From: Azophilus sp965200465
GTDB lineage: Bacteria > Pseudomonadota > Gammaproteobacteria > Pseudomonadales > Azotimanducaceae
NCBI GenBank assembly: GCA_965200465.1
Contig: OZ241358.1
Span: 2,294,001-2,358,000, forward strand
Direction of reading: 5' to 3'
DNA: 64,000 bases
This document shows positions 25,366 to 34,665 of this stretch, piece by piece; positions within the stretch are counted from its first letter, which is position 1; every line of letters starts with the position of its first letter. The notes under the pieces are model-generated. The model did not search any database. It worked only from the letters and a program-made list of their open reading frames with translations, and had not been told where the DNA came from. Made by a program: the position numbers and the translations under genes.

Positions 25366-26658
25366 ATGTCCGCCGCTGAGCCAAAGTTGCCGCCGGACGC
25401 CCAAGTGGAGGCGGAGGTGCGGGAGATGGGCGCCGCCGCCCGGGCGGCGTCCCGTCTTTTGGCCTGTGCCGGGCCGGCGCTGAAGTCGCGGGCCTTGGCG
25501 GCCGCGGCGCGGCGCCTTGACGAAGCGCGCGCAGCGCTCAAGAGCGCCAACGCCCTGGACTTGGCGGCCGCCGCGGAGCAGGGCCTCGACGCCGCCCGCT
25601 TGGATCGCTTGGTTCTCGATGACGGCGCCATTGACCGCATGGTGGACGGCATCCTGCAAGTGGAGCAACTGCCGGACCCGGTGGGCGAGATGACGGATAT
25701 GCGCCGCCGCCCCAGCGGCATTCAAGTGGGCAGGATGCGTGTGCCCTTGGGCGTTGTCGGCATCATTTATGAATCCCGCCCCAACGTCACTGCGGACGCC
25801 GCCAGCCTTTGCCTGAAGAGCGGCAACGCCTGCATTCTGCGCGGCGGCTCCGAGGCGCTGGCCTCCAACCGCGCCATCGTCGCCAGTGTGCGGGAGGCGC
25901 TCGCTGAAGCCGGGCTGCCGGTTGCGGCGGTGCAGCTTGTCGGCACCGCAGACCGGGCCGCCGTCGGCGCTCTGCTGCGCAGCAGCGAACACATCGACGT
26001 CATCGTCCCCCGAGGCGGCAAGGGCTTGATCGAGCGCGTCTCGCGGGAGTCGCGCATTCCGGTCATCAAGCACCTCGACGGCGTTTGCCACCTCTACATA
26101 GACGACGCCGCGGACGTCGATATGTCGCAGTCCATCGCGTACAACTCCAAGGTGGAAAAGTACGCGGTCTGCAATGCGCTGGAAACCCTGCTCGTGGCCG
26201 AAGGCATCGCCGGCGAGGTGCTGCCGGGCCTCGGCGAGCGGTTCGTCGAAGCGGGAGTGGAGTTGCGCGGATGCCCCAAGGCGCAAAGCTGGCTGCCCCA
26301 GGCCAAGGCCGCAACGGATGAGGACTGGCGCACCGAATACCTCGGCCCCGTTTTGGCGGTGCGCGTTGTTGACGGCATCGACCAGGCCATCGAGCACATC
26401 AATCTCTACGGCTCGCAGCACACCGACGCCATCGTCAGCAAGGACTACGCCAAGGCGCATCAGTTTGTGCGGGCCGTGGACTCCGCGTCGGTAATGGTCA
26501 ACGCCAGCACCCAGTTTGCGGACGGCATGGAATACGGGCTGGGTGCGGAAATCGGCATCTCCACGGACAAGCTGCACGCCCGCGGGCCGGTGGGCCTTGC
26601 GGGGTTGACCACGGAGAAGTACGTGGTGTTCGGCAACGGCGAGATTCGCCACCGTTGA
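25366..26658 (+). CDS. proA: gamma-glutamyl phosphate reductase
   Basis: ProA reduces gamma-glutamyl phosphate with NADPH in proline synthesis. The product has 430 residues, of normal length. Recognisable blocks are RMRVPLGVVGIIYESRPNVT, LILRGGSEA-like CILRGGSEALASN, IVPRGGKGLIERV, the catalytic Cys in EKYAVCNALETLL, and RGPVGLAGLTTEKYV near the end. All catalytic positions are intact. The stop codon overlaps the TTG start of nadD by four bases. The proA-nadD-rsfS order is common in gammaproteobacteria. Confidence 0.97.
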   Translation: MSAAEPKLPPDAQVEAEVREMGAAARAASRLLACAGPALKSRALAAAARRLDEARAALKSANALDLAAAAEQGLDAARLDRLVLDDGAIDRMVDGILQVEQLPDPVGEMTDMRRRPSGIQVGRMRVPLGVVGIIYESRPNVTADAASLCLKSGNACILRGGSEALASNRAIVASVREALAEAGLPVAAVQLVGTADRAAVGALLRSSEHIDVIVPRGGKGLIERVSRESRIPVIKHLDGVCHLYIDDAADVDMSQSIAYNSKVEKYAVCNALETLLVAEGIAGEVLPGLGERFVEAGVELRGCPKAQSWLPQAKAATDEDWRTEYLGPVLAVRVVDGIDQAIEHINLYGSQHTDAIVSKDYAKAHQFVRAVDSASVMVNASTQFADGMEYGLGAEIGISTDKLHARGPVGLAGLTTEKYVVFGNGEIRHR

Positions 26659-27278
26659 TCGGTTTTTTTGGCGGCACCTTCGACCCGGTCCACAACGGGC
26701 ACATTTGCGCCGCGCGGGCGGCGGCGGCGGCGCTCGGCTGCAAGGTGCGCATGGTGCTCGCCGCCCGCCCGCCGCACCGCCCGCCGCCCTGCGCCAGCGC
26801 CAGCCAGCGCTGGGCGTTGCTTAAGTTGGCGTGCGCCGCCCATCCTGAACTTCTGGCCGATGATTCGGAGCTGCGGCGCAAAGGCCCAAGCTACACCGTT
26901 GACACCCTCAAGGCGGCGCGTTCGAGACGCGGCGCCGAACCTCTGTGCTGGATAGTCGGCACGGACGCCTTCAACGACCTCCACAGTTGGCGTCAATGGC
27001 GCACCGTGCTAAGGCTGGCCCACCTCGTCCTGCTGCCGAGGGCGGGAGTGGCGCTCAAAGCGCCGGCGTTGAGGCTGCGCAAACGCCGCCAAGCAGGCTC
27101 GTTCAAGGCGGCGGCGGGGGGCGTCCTGCTGCTGGAAGAGGAAGTGCCGCCGGTGTCCGCGTCCGCCATTCGGCGTGGAGTCGCCGCCGGCGCGGAGGTT
27201 GCGCATTTGCTACCGGATTGCGTCCATGCCTATATTAGGCGGCATGGGATCTATTCAGGCCGGCCGCTGGAGGCATGA
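26655..27278 (+). CDS. nadD: nicotinate-nucleotide adenylyltransferase
   Basis: NadD transfers AMP to nicotinate mononucleotide in NAD synthesis. The product has 207 residues. It opens with IGFFGGTFDPVHNGH, the nucleotidyltransferase motif with its HxGH histidines. It ends with VSASAIRRGVAAG, the conserved (I/V)SxTxIR motif with one Ala replacing Thr. The start is a TTG embedded in the proA stop (TTGA), implying coupled translation. The stop abuts the GTG of rsfS directly. Confidence 0.93.
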   Translation: MIGFFGGTFDPVHNGHICAARAAAAALGCKVRMVLAARPPHRPPPCASASQRWALLKLACAAHPELLADDSELRRKGPSYTVDTLKAARSRRGAEPLCWIVGTDAFNDLHSWRQWRTVLRLAHLVLLPRAGVALKAPALRLRKRRQAGSFKAAAGGVLLLEEEVPPVSASAIRRGVAAGAEVAHLLPDCVHAYIRRHGIYSGRPLEA

Positions 27279-27641
27279 GTGACTGCGCAGGGGTTGTGCG
27301 ACGCCGTGGTCGAAACCCTTGAGGGCGTTAAGGGCTTGGAGGTCGTCGCCCTAAGAGTGTCGCCGCTAACCGAATTGACGGACTTCATGGTGTTCGCCAC
27401 CGGCCGCTCCGACCGCCACGTCAGGGCGTTGGTGGATCATCTGGTGGAAATGGCCAAGGAGCGCCAAGTCACGCTGCTTGGCGTTGAGGGCCGGGAAAGC
27501 CATGAATGGGTGCTGGTCGATCTAGGTGAAGTTGTCGTGCATGTCATGCAGCCGGACACTCGAGCGTTCTACGACATGGAGCGGTTGTGGACGCCGTTGC
27601 CGCTGGACTCGGCCACTAAGGTTGTGAAAAACCATGAATAA
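27279..27641 (+). CDS. rsfS: ribosomal silencing factor RsfS
   Basis: RsfS binds ribosomal protein L14 and blocks subunit joining during starvation. The product has 120 residues. Characteristic blocks are LTDFMVFATGRSDRHVRALVD, VEGRESHEWVLVDLGEVVVH and DTRAFYDMERLW. The GTG start follows the nadD stop without a gap. In most gammaproteobacteria rlmH comes next; here the next gene is mrdA and only about 100 bases lie between, so rlmH is absent from this locus. Confidence 0.94.
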   Translation: MTAQGLCDAVVETLEGVKGLEVVALRVSPLTELTDFMVFATGRSDRHVRALVDHLVEMAKERQVTLLGVEGRESHEWVLVDLGEVVVHVMQPDTRAFYDMERLWTPLPLDSATKVVKNHE

Positions 27642-27745
27642 GCACCGCGCCGGCGGCGCCAAGCATCGGGAGCTTGCAGGATGCGGGCGGCAGGGGCAGC
27701 AAGCAAGCCGGCCTTGGACGGCGGCGCACACAAGGGATTCCGCAG

Positions 27746-29632
27746 GTGGATCAAAACCTTGCCGTTGAGGATCGGTCCACGGAAATGCAGGCGTTCGGCC
27801 GCCGGGTGCTGGTGCTGTTTCTGGTCATGCTCGGCTTGGTCAGCTTGCTAATGTTGAGGATGCTGCAACTGCAGGTTCTGCAATACGAAAAATACCGAAC
27901 GCGCTCCGAAGAAAACCGCATGGAGATGATGCCCCTGCCGCCGCCTAGGGGAATCGTGTTTGACCGCAACGGCAATCGGCTGGCGGGGAATCGGCCGGTT
28001 TTCAACTTGGTTGTGGTGCCGGAGCGGATTGACGACAGCGAGCGGCGCCTGCGCGAGCTTGCGGACGTCATCGCCATCAGCGAGGCGGAGATCAGGCAGT
28101 TCCGTGAACGCTCCACGGGCCGTCGCCGTCCCTTCGAGGCGGTGCTGCTCAAGGCCTCGCTCAGTGAAGAGGAGATTGCGGCGCTGTCCGTCAATCGCCA
28201 TCGCTTTGCGGGCGTTGATGTGGAGGTGCAGACCTCCCGCCACTATCCGTACGGCTCCTTGACGGCCCATGCGGTGGGTTCGGTGCGCCGCATCAACGAG
28301 GATGACTTGCAGACCTTGGACCGCGCTCGCTACAGCGGCACGAAATTCATCGGCAAGCGAGGCGTTGAGATGTTCTACGAACGCTCGCTGCATGGCTTGG
28401 TCGGCAATCAGTGGGTGGAGACGGACGCCTACGGCTACCGGCGCAAGGTGCTCAACTTCGACCCGCCCACGCCCGGGCAAAACATCACGCTGCATCTGGA
28501 CATCCATGTGCAGATCGCCGCCGCCGCCGCCTTGGGCGAACGTCGGGGCGCCGTGGTCGCCTTGGACCCGAGATCGGGCGGCATACTCGCCTTGGTCAGC
28601 AATCCGAGCTACGACCCCAATGAATTCGTGCTGGGCATGGCGCCGGGACGCTACCAGGAGTTGGTCAACTCCCGGGACAAGCCTCTGCTGAACCGCGCCG
28701 TAAGCGGCCTCTATGCGCCTGGGTCCACAGTCAAGCCAATTCTGGGCTTGGCCGCATTGAGCCACGGCTTGGTGAACTGGGAGGAGGAGATCACCGACCG
28801 CGGCACGTTCAGGCTGCCGGGCCAGGCGCGAATCTACCGGGATTGGAACTGGAAGCCGGGCAATCCGGGGGGGCAGGGCATCGTCAATCTCAACCGCGCC
28901 ATCTACCGGTCTTCCAACATCTACTTCTACAACATGGGAGTGCGCCTGCAAGCAGCGCAAATGTCCGGCTTCCTGCGCCAGTTTGGCTACGGCGAGGTGG
29001 CGTCAGCCGACGTAGAGGGCGCCAGCGGCGGGTTGGTTCCGGACCCGGTCTGGAAGCAGGGCGCCAAGGGCGAGCCCTGGTATCCCGGCGACAACGTCAA
29101 CCTAAGCATCGGCCAAGGCGACCTGCTGGTCACGCCCCTGCAAGCGGCGGTGGCGACGTCGGTGCTGGCCAACCGCGGCCGCAGGGTGCGCCCGCGCCTG
29201 CTGCTGGCCAGCGACCGCCCCTTGGTGGAGGCCGACCCCTTGCCGTCCCCGCCTCCCGTGGCCGGCCCCAGCGCGGACGACTGGGAGCGGATGGTTGACG
29301 CCATGGAGGACGTGGTGCATCGCGGCAACAAGGGCTACGGCCAAAACGGCACCGCCTGGGCGCACATTGGGCGGGGCTTGAGCTATCGCATGGCCGGCAA
29401 GTCCGGCACCGCCCAAGTGGTGGAGATCAAGCAGGGCGAGGCTTATGACGAGGCTGAACTAGACGAATACAGCCGCAAGCACGCTTGGTTCGTGGCCTTC
29501 GCCCCGGCCGACGCTCCGGCCATCGTGGTCAGCGTTTTGGTGGAGAACGGCGGCGGCGGCAGTTCAGTCGCCGGGCCGGTGGCGCGGGACGTTCTCGACG
29601 CCTATTTGTTGCCCATGCTGGCGGCGCGATGA
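27746..29632 (+). CDS. mrdA: penicillin-binding protein 2 (elongasome transpeptidase)
   Basis: PBP2 crosslinks peptidoglycan during cell elongation together with RodA. From the GTG at 27746 (AGGGAT ribosome-binding site upstream) the product has 628 residues; the frame opens earlier at 27674. An N-terminal membrane anchor (VLVLFLVMLGLVSLLML) is followed by the pedestal domain (RGIVFDRNGNRLAGN). The transpeptidase has active-site Ser in YAPGSTVKPI, the SxN motif in YRSSNIYFYN, and KSGTAQV as the KTG box. All catalytic motifs are intact. The stop overlaps the rodA start by four bases. Confidence 0.96.
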   Translation: MDQNLAVEDRSTEMQAFGRRVLVLFLVMLGLVSLLMLRMLQLQVLQYEKYRTRSEENRMEMMPLPPPRGIVFDRNGNRLAGNRPVFNLVVVPERIDDSERRLRELADVIAISEAEIRQFRERSTGRRRPFEAVLLKASLSEEEIAALSVNRHRFAGVDVEVQTSRHYPYGSLTAHAVGSVRRINEDDLQTLDRARYSGTKFIGKRGVEMFYERSLHGLVGNQWVETDAYGYRRKVLNFDPPTPGQNITLHLDIHVQIAAAAALGERRGAVVALDPRSGGILALVSNPSYDPNEFVLGMAPGRYQELVNSRDKPLLNRAVSGLYAPGSTVKPILGLAALSHGLVNWEEEITDRGTFRLPGQARIYRDWNWKPGNPGGQGIVNLNRAIYRSSNIYFYNMGVRLQAAQMSGFLRQFGYGEVASADVEGASGGLVPDPVWKQGAKGEPWYPGDNVNLSIGQGDLLVTPLQAAVATSVLANRGRRVRPRLLLASDRPLVEADPLPSPPPVAGPSADDWERMVDAMEDVVHRGNKGYGQNGTAWAHIGRGLSYRMAGKSGTAQVVEIKQGEAYDEAELDEYSRKHAWFVAFAPADAPAIVVSVLVENGGGGSSVAGPVARDVLDAYLLPMLAAR

Positions 29633-30759
29633 GCAAGCAGGGCTTCGGGCGCGGCTTTTGGCGAACCGGAAACGGCATCGTCACCGGAAAGCGGCGCCGG
29701 CTGAGCATCGACGCCATGCTCTGCATTGCCGTGCTCGCCGTGATTGTTTACGGGCTGTTCGTGCTTTACAGCGCAGTGGAGCAGGATTCGGAGCTGTTGC
29801 TGGGCCAGGTCGTGCGGCTTGGTCTGGGTTTCGTCCTGATGTTGGCGGCGGCGCAGCTTCGCCCCGCCTTTTACCTCAGGTCGGCGCCGGTTCTGTATGT
29901 GTTCGGAATCGCCTTGCTGGGCGCGGTGCTGTTGATTGGGGTTGAAGTCAACGGCTCGCGCAGATGGCTGGACGTGCCGGGGCTGGTGCGCTTTCAGCCT
30001 TCGGAGTTCATGAAAATCGCGGTGCCGCTGATGGTGGCTTGGCACTTCAACAATCGGGCTTTGCCGCCGCGCTTAAAGGATCTGTTGATTGCCGGGGGGA
30101 TCATCGCCGCGCCGGCCGCCTGTATAGTCGTGCAACCGGACCTCGGCACCGGCCTCCTAGTGGTGGCCGGGGGTCTGGCCACCCTGTTGCTGGCCGGCCT
30201 TTCCTGGCGTTGGGTTCTCTGCGGGTTTGCGGCCGCGGCGGCCATCGCACCCGTCCTTTGGCACGAGCTGCAGGACTACCAGCGCCGCCGCATTCTCACC
30301 CTGTTCGACCCGGAGCAGGATCCCCTCGGCGCCGGCTGGAACATCATTCAATCGACCACCGCCCTCGGTTCCGGCGGATTATTTGGCAAAGGGCTGCATA
30401 ATGGCACTCAGAGCCAACTGAACTTTTTGCCGGAGAGCCAGACGGACTTCATCATGGCGGTCATTGGCGAGGAGCTGGGTTTTGCCGGCGTTGTGGGATT
30501 GCTGGTACTGTATATGGTGATCGTGGCTAGGGGACTCATCATAGCGCAGCAGTCGGCCCAACCTTTCGGCCGGCTGATCGCCGGCTCCCTAAGCTTGGTG
30601 TTTTTCGTTTACTTCTTTGTCAACATCGCCATGGTCGCCGGCCTCCTGCCCGTTGTGGGAGTGCCCTTGCCGCTGGTGAGTTACGGAGGCACTTCCGCCA
30701 TCACGCTGTTGCTGGGATTTGGGATCATCATTTCGGTGCGCAATCAGAAGTCATGGTAG
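29629..30759 (+). CDS. rodA: peptidoglycan glycosyltransferase of the elongasome
   Basis: RodA is a SEDS-family polymerase that builds glycan strands from lipid II. The product has 376 residues and about ten transmembrane helices. It carries SEDS motifs RWLDVPGLVRFQPSEFMKI, VVQPDLGTGLL (with the catalytic Asp), FLPESQTDFIMAVIGEELGF and PLPLVSYGGTSAI. The ATG at 29629 shares four bases with the mrdA stop, giving tight coupling to its transpeptidase partner. The earlier start of the open frame is a shadow of mrdA. Confidence 0.97.
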   Translation: MSKQGFGRGFWRTGNGIVTGKRRRLSIDAMLCIAVLAVIVYGLFVLYSAVEQDSELLLGQVVRLGLGFVLMLAAAQLRPAFYLRSAPVLYVFGIALLGAVLLIGVEVNGSRRWLDVPGLVRFQPSEFMKIAVPLMVAWHFNNRALPPRLKDLLIAGGIIAAPAACIVVQPDLGTGLLVVAGGLATLLLAGLSWRWVLCGFAAAAAIAPVLWHELQDYQRRRILTLFDPEQDPLGAGWNIIQSTTALGSGGLFGKGLHNGTQSQLNFLPESQTDFIMAVIGEELGFAGVVGLLVLYMVIVARGLIIAQQSAQPFGRLIAGSLSLVFFVYFFVNIAMVAGLLPVVGVPLPLVSYGGTSAITLLLGFGIIISVRNQKSW

Positions 30760-30796
30760 GCCGTTGTCAAGCTCAGCGCCGGGCGGGAGCCTTCCC

Positions 30797-31861
30797 ATGA
30801 GGAAGGTCATGCGGGCGGCGACATTGCTGGGGCTTTCGGCTTTGCTGCTGTACGGCCCAGCTGGGGCGGACTACAGCCAGCGCGAGGACGTCCTCGCCTA
30901 CATCGACGCCTTGGTGTCCGAGCACGACTTCAGCAAGTCGAAGCTGGCGGCGATTTTCAAGGACGCCGAACATCAGCCCCGCATCCTGGAGGCCATCTCC
31001 AGGCCGAAGGAGCGCACCCTCAAGTGGTATGAATACCGCCGGATCTTCCTTCAGCAGCCCCGCATTGAGCAGGGCGCCGCCTTCTGGCGGGAGAACGAAG
31101 CGGCCTTGGAGGCCGCTCAGGCGAACTTTCAAGTGGCCCCGGAATACGTCGTCGCCATCATTGGCGTGGAGACCCGCTTTGGCCGCATCATGGGCTCCTA
31201 TCGGGTCTTGGACGCCCTATCGACGCTGGCCTTCGACTATCCGCCCCGGGCCAAGTTCTTCCGCAATGAATTGACCGAATTCCTGCTGCTGGTGCGGGAG
31301 GAGGGCCGCTCAGCCGGGGAATTCAAGGGTTCCTACGCCGGCGCCATGGGCTATGGGCAATTCATACCATCGAGCTTTCGCCACTACGCGGTGGACTTCG
31401 ACGGCGACGGCGCCCGGGACATTTGGTCCAACACCACGGACGCCATCGGCAGCGTCGCCAACTACTTTGCGGAGCATGGCTGGCGTCCCGCCGCGGCGGT
31501 GGTTGCGCCGGCCAAGGTGGCGCAGCCGAGCTTGGTGGAGATGGTGGTCAACAGTGGGCTGGCGCTCAACGAAACAGTCGGTCAGCTGCGCACTCTTGGT
31601 GTGCAGGTGCAGGGGCCGCCCGCCACCGCCAAGGCGGCGCTGCTCCGCATGGAGCTTGAAGACGGCGTTGAATATTGGGTGGCGCTGCACAATTTCCACG
31701 TCATCACTAGGTACAACCGCAGCCGCATGTACGCCCTTGCCGTGCATCAGCTTAGCCAAGCCATCAAGGCTAGGCGGAACGAACTGACGGAGGCGGCGGC
31801 CAAGGCCGGCCTTGAGGTCGCCGCCTTCGGCTTCGGCGGCGCAGCGCCGGCGCCCTGGTAG
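30797..31861 (+). CDS. mltB: membrane-bound lytic murein transglycosylase B-like
   Basis: This enzyme cleaves the glycan backbone of peptidoglycan, leaving 1,6-anhydro ends. The product has 354 residues from the ATG at 30797. A signal sequence (AATLLGLSALLLYGPAGA) lacks a lipobox Cys, so the protein is probably periplasmic rather than lipid-anchored. The catalytic Glu is in IIGVETRFGR (about residue 125). Family blocks AGAMGYGQFIPSSFRHYAVD and VANYFAEHGW follow. The C-terminus has the NFHVITRYNRS motif. It lies 37 bases after rodA, as expected for this block. Confidence 0.94.
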   Translation: MRKVMRAATLLGLSALLLYGPAGADYSQREDVLAYIDALVSEHDFSKSKLAAIFKDAEHQPRILEAISRPKERTLKWYEYRRIFLQQPRIEQGAAFWRENEAALEAAQANFQVAPEYVVAIIGVETRFGRIMGSYRVLDALSTLAFDYPPRAKFFRNELTEFLLLVREEGRSAGEFKGSYAGAMGYGQFIPSSFRHYAVDFDGDGARDIWSNTTDAIGSVANYFAEHGWRPAAAVVAPAKVAQPSLVEMVVNSGLALNETVGQLRTLGVQVQGPPATAKAALLRMELEDGVEYWVALHNFHVITRYNRSRMYALAVHQLSQAIKARRNELTEAAAKAGLEVAAFGFGGAAPAPW

Positions 31862-31915
31862 GCGGTCTCGGCGGCGGCTTGGGTTCGGTTTTTTGCGCTA
31901 AGCTTAAGAGGCCTG

Positions 31916-32713
31916 ATGAAGATTCGCGGCTTGCATTGCGGTTTTTTGTTGCTGGGGGCCAGCCTTCTCGGCGGCTGCGCCACCCTGGGCTACGTTCCGG
32001 AGAAGCCGGAAACGCGGGACGGGGCGCCGGACCAGGTGCCCTATGACTTGCACTCCCTGCCGGACCCGGTGCCGACTCAGGAGCCGCCCAGCCGCTACGG
32101 CAACCCGCCCTCCTACAAGGTGCTGGGCAAAACCTACGCCACTTTGCAGTCGTCCGCCGGCTACCGGGCGGAAGGCTTGGCGTCCTGGTACGGCCGCAAG
32201 TTTCACGGGCAGCGCACCTCCAGCGGCGAACCCTACGACATGTTTCAGTTGACGGCGGCCCACCGCACCTTGCCGATTCCCACTTACGTTCGGGTTACGA
32301 ATCTCGAAAACGGGCGCCAAACCCTAGTGCGCGTGAATGATCGAGGCCCTTTTCACGACCACCGCATTCTCGACCTCTCCTATGCGGCGGCGGTTAAGCT
32401 GGGCTTTGCGGAGAAAGGCACCGCCCGCATCAGAATTGAAGCGCTGGACAACGGCGGCGGCCTTGCCCAGGAGCTTTACCTGCAGGCGGGCGCGTTTCGC
32501 AAGCTGGTGGCGGCCCGCAAGATGCAGCAAAAGCTGCAAAAGCTGCAAAACCTGACGGGGGAGCGCACGGTGGTGGTGCAGCGCCCCCAGGACACCCTGT
32601 ACCGGGTGCGCATAGGGCCGGTGGCGGACGAGCAGCGCGCCCGGCTGCTGCAGTCCATGGTGGTCGCCGCGGGCTTCGCCAAGCCCCTCATCATGCGTCT
32701 TGGCGGTCGTTGA
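31916..32713 (+). CDS. rlpA: septal lytic transglycosylase RlpA (lipoprotein, DPBB + SPOR)
   Basis: RlpA cleaves denuded glycan strands at the septum. The product has 265 residues. A lipoprotein signal has lipobox LGGC with Cys21. The double-psi beta-barrel spans about 85-180 (GLASWYGRKFHGQRTSSGE, NDRGPFHDHRILDLSYAAA, with the catalytic Glu, His and Asp positions visible). A SPOR domain that binds septal glycans follows (AFRKLVAARKM to the end). The spacing from mltB is 54 bases. The dacA start lies one base after the stop. Confidence 0.95.
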   Translation: MKIRGLHCGFLLLGASLLGGCATLGYVPEKPETRDGAPDQVPYDLHSLPDPVPTQEPPSRYGNPPSYKVLGKTYATLQSSAGYRAEGLASWYGRKFHGQRTSSGEPYDMFQLTAAHRTLPIPTYVRVTNLENGRQTLVRVNDRGPFHDHRILDLSYAAAVKLGFAEKGTARIRIEALDNGGGLAQELYLQAGAFRKLVAARKMQQKLQKLQNLTGERTVVVQRPQDTLYRVRIGPVADEQRARLLQSMVVAAGFAKPLIMRLGGR

Positions 32714-32714
32714 C

Positions 32715-33872
32715 ATGCCCATGCCCAGCCGTTTCCCCGCCCTGTTCGCCGTTCTGGTCGCCGGCCTGCAGGCAAGTTCGGCGGCGCTGGCGCAGCCGCC
32801 CATCATGCCGCCGGCGCCCAGCGTCTCCGCCTCTTCCTTCCTGCTGATGGACGCGGACACCGGCAAGGTGCTCGCCGGACGCAACAGCCACGAACCCAAG
32901 CCGCCGGCGAGCCTCACCAAGGTGATGACCGGGTTCATTGCCGCGGCGGAAATCGAGACCGGCCGTGTAGCCTTGAACGACGAAGTGGTGGTGAGCGTCA
33001 ACGCCTGGAAGACGCCCGGTTCCCGAATGTTCATTCAGGAGGGCACCGCGGTGACGGTGGAGGACCTGCTGCACGGCATGATAGTGCAGTCCGGCAATGA
33101 CGCCAGCGTGGCGCTCGCCGAACACATCGCCGGCAGCGAAAGCGCCTTCGCCGAAATGATGAACCAACAGGCGGAGGTGCTGGGCATGGTCAACTCCCAG
33201 TTCCGCAACGCCACCGGCTTGCCGGCGGAGGGCCACCACAGTTCGGCCTGGGACATGGCCCTGCTGACCCGCGAATACATCCGCCGCTTTCCGGAAAACT
33301 ACGCCCTCTACGCCAAGAAAACCTTCGCCTACAACGACATTGAGCAGCCCAACCGAAACCGGCTGCTCTGGCGTGACCGCAGCGTGGACGGCGTCAAGAC
33401 GGGCTATACGGAGTTGGCCGGATATTGTTTGCTCGCCTCGGCGGTGCGCGGCGGGATGAGGCTGATCTCAGTGATCATGGGCGCCGACAGCGACGGCACC
33501 CGGGTGCAGGAGAGCCTGGAGCTGCTCTCCTACGGCTTCCGCTTCTACGAGACCAAGCGTCTGTATCAAGGCGGTGAGCCGCTGAAGACCGCCAAGGTGT
33601 GGTACGGGGAGTCCGATGCGGTGGAGTTGGGCGTCGCCGCGCCCGTTGTGGTCACCCTGCCTAGAGGCCACTACGACGAAGTGGCGGTGGACATGACCGT
33701 GGCCAAGTTGCTGGAGGCTCCCTTTGAGGCGGGCGCGGAATTTGGCGAGCTCAGGGTTTCGCTGGGCGGTGAGGAGCTGCACAGGGCGCCGTTGGTGGCC
33801 TTGGCGTCCGTGGCGGAGGCGGGCCCCCTGTCCAAGTTGGTGGATTTCCTCACACTCCTGTTCAACGAATAG
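32715..33872 (+). CDS. dacA: D-alanyl-D-alanine carboxypeptidase (PBP5/6 type)
   Basis: The enzyme trims the terminal D-Ala from pentapeptide stems in the periplasm. The product has 385 residues. A signal peptide (LFAVLVAGLQASSAALA) is followed by active-site motif PPASLTKVMT (S-x-x-K), SGNDAS (S-x-N) and VDGVKTGYTE (KTG). A C-terminal beta domain ends in a helix (SKLVDFLTLLFNE) that likely anchors to the inner membrane. The ATG at 32715 follows the rlpA stop by one base. In most relatives ybeD comes next; here lipB follows directly. Confidence 0.96.
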   Translation: MPMPSRFPALFAVLVAGLQASSAALAQPPIMPPAPSVSASSFLLMDADTGKVLAGRNSHEPKPPASLTKVMTGFIAAAEIETGRVALNDEVVVSVNAWKTPGSRMFIQEGTAVTVEDLLHGMIVQSGNDASVALAEHIAGSESAFAEMMNQQAEVLGMVNSQFRNATGLPAEGHHSSAWDMALLTREYIRRFPENYALYAKKTFAYNDIEQPNRNRLLWRDRSVDGVKTGYTELAGYCLLASAVRGGMRLISVIMGADSDGTRVQESLELLSYGFRFYETKRLYQGGEPLKTAKVWYGESDAVELGVAAPVVVTLPRGHYDEVAVDMTVAKLLEAPFEAGAEFGELRVSLGGEELHRAPLVALASVAEAGPLSKLVDFLTLLFNE

Positions 33873-33881
33873 CTTGGGTGC

Positions 33882-34577
33882 ATGAGCGCAACGCTGCAGG
33901 TTGCGGTTCAGGACTTGGGGCGCACCCGCTACATCAACGCGCTGCGCGCCATGCAGGCGTTCACCAACGCCCGCGATGGGCGGACCCCAGACGAATTCTG
34001 GTTCACCGAACACGAGCCGGTCTTTACCCAAGGGCAGGCCGGGCGCCCCGAGCATCTGCTGGCCCCCGGGGACATCGAGGTGGTGCAGTCCGACCGGGGC
34101 GGGCAGGCCACCTACCACGGCCCCGGCCAAATTGTCGGCTATCTGTTGTTCGACCTCCGCCGCATGAACTTGAATGTGGGCCGGCTGGTGTCCGGCATTG
34201 AGCGGGCGGTTGCCGCCGTGCTTGGCGATTACGGAATCGCCGCTTCGCCGCGGCCCGGCGCACCGGGCGTCTATGTTGACGGCGCCAAAATAGCCGCCCT
34301 TGGGCTGCGGGTGCGCCGCGGATGCGCCTACCACGGCTTCAGCTTCAACATCGACATGGACTTGGCCCCCTTCGCCCGCATCAACCCCTGCGGCATGAGC
34401 GGCCTGCAGGTCACTCAACTCAAGGACCTGTGCGGCGAGCGGGACTTGGCCAAGGTGAAGCAGTGCCTCCTTCGGCAGCTGGAGGCAGTCTATCCAATCC
34501 GTCTAGGCGGTGCATCGCCGCCGATTTTGCGAACAAAGGAGGACAGCAACAGGCACAAAAATCCCGCAATGGCTTGA
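33882..34577 (+). CDS. lipB: octanoyltransferase (lipoate biosynthesis)
   Basis: LipB moves octanoate from acyl carrier protein to lipoyl domains. The product has 231 residues. Conserved blocks are HEPVFTQGQAGRPEHLL, QSDRGGQATYHGPGQ, the Lys in DGAKIAALGLRVRRG and the acyl-thioester Cys in INPCGMSGLQVTQL. The last 25 residues are a non-conserved tail. It starts nine bases after dacA. The partner lipA, usually the next gene, is absent from this window. Confidence 0.95.
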   Translation: MSATLQVAVQDLGRTRYINALRAMQAFTNARDGRTPDEFWFTEHEPVFTQGQAGRPEHLLAPGDIEVVQSDRGGQATYHGPGQIVGYLLFDLRRMNLNVGRLVSGIERAVAAVLGDYGIAASPRPGAPGVYVDGAKIAALGLRVRRGCAYHGFSFNIDMDLAPFARINPCGMSGLQVTQLKDLCGERDLAKVKQCLLRQLEAVYPIRLGGASPPILRTKEDSNRHKNPAMA

Positions 34578-34591
34578 TCCCGAACAAGGCA

Positions 34592-34620
34592 TTGGCAATA
34601 CGGCGAAGCGGGTATATATT
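34592..34620 (+). promoter_or_regulatory. sigma70-type promoter before the PuuD-like gene
   Basis: TTGGCA (34592-34597) and TATATT (34615-34620) are separated by 17 bases, an ideal spacing. Transcription would start about 40 bases before the ATG at 34666, which has GGAGGG as ribosome-binding site. Confidence 0.65.
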
Positions 34621-34665
34621 CGCCGGTGCGTCGAACGATCTTCAACCCGATCGGAGGGACTAGGC

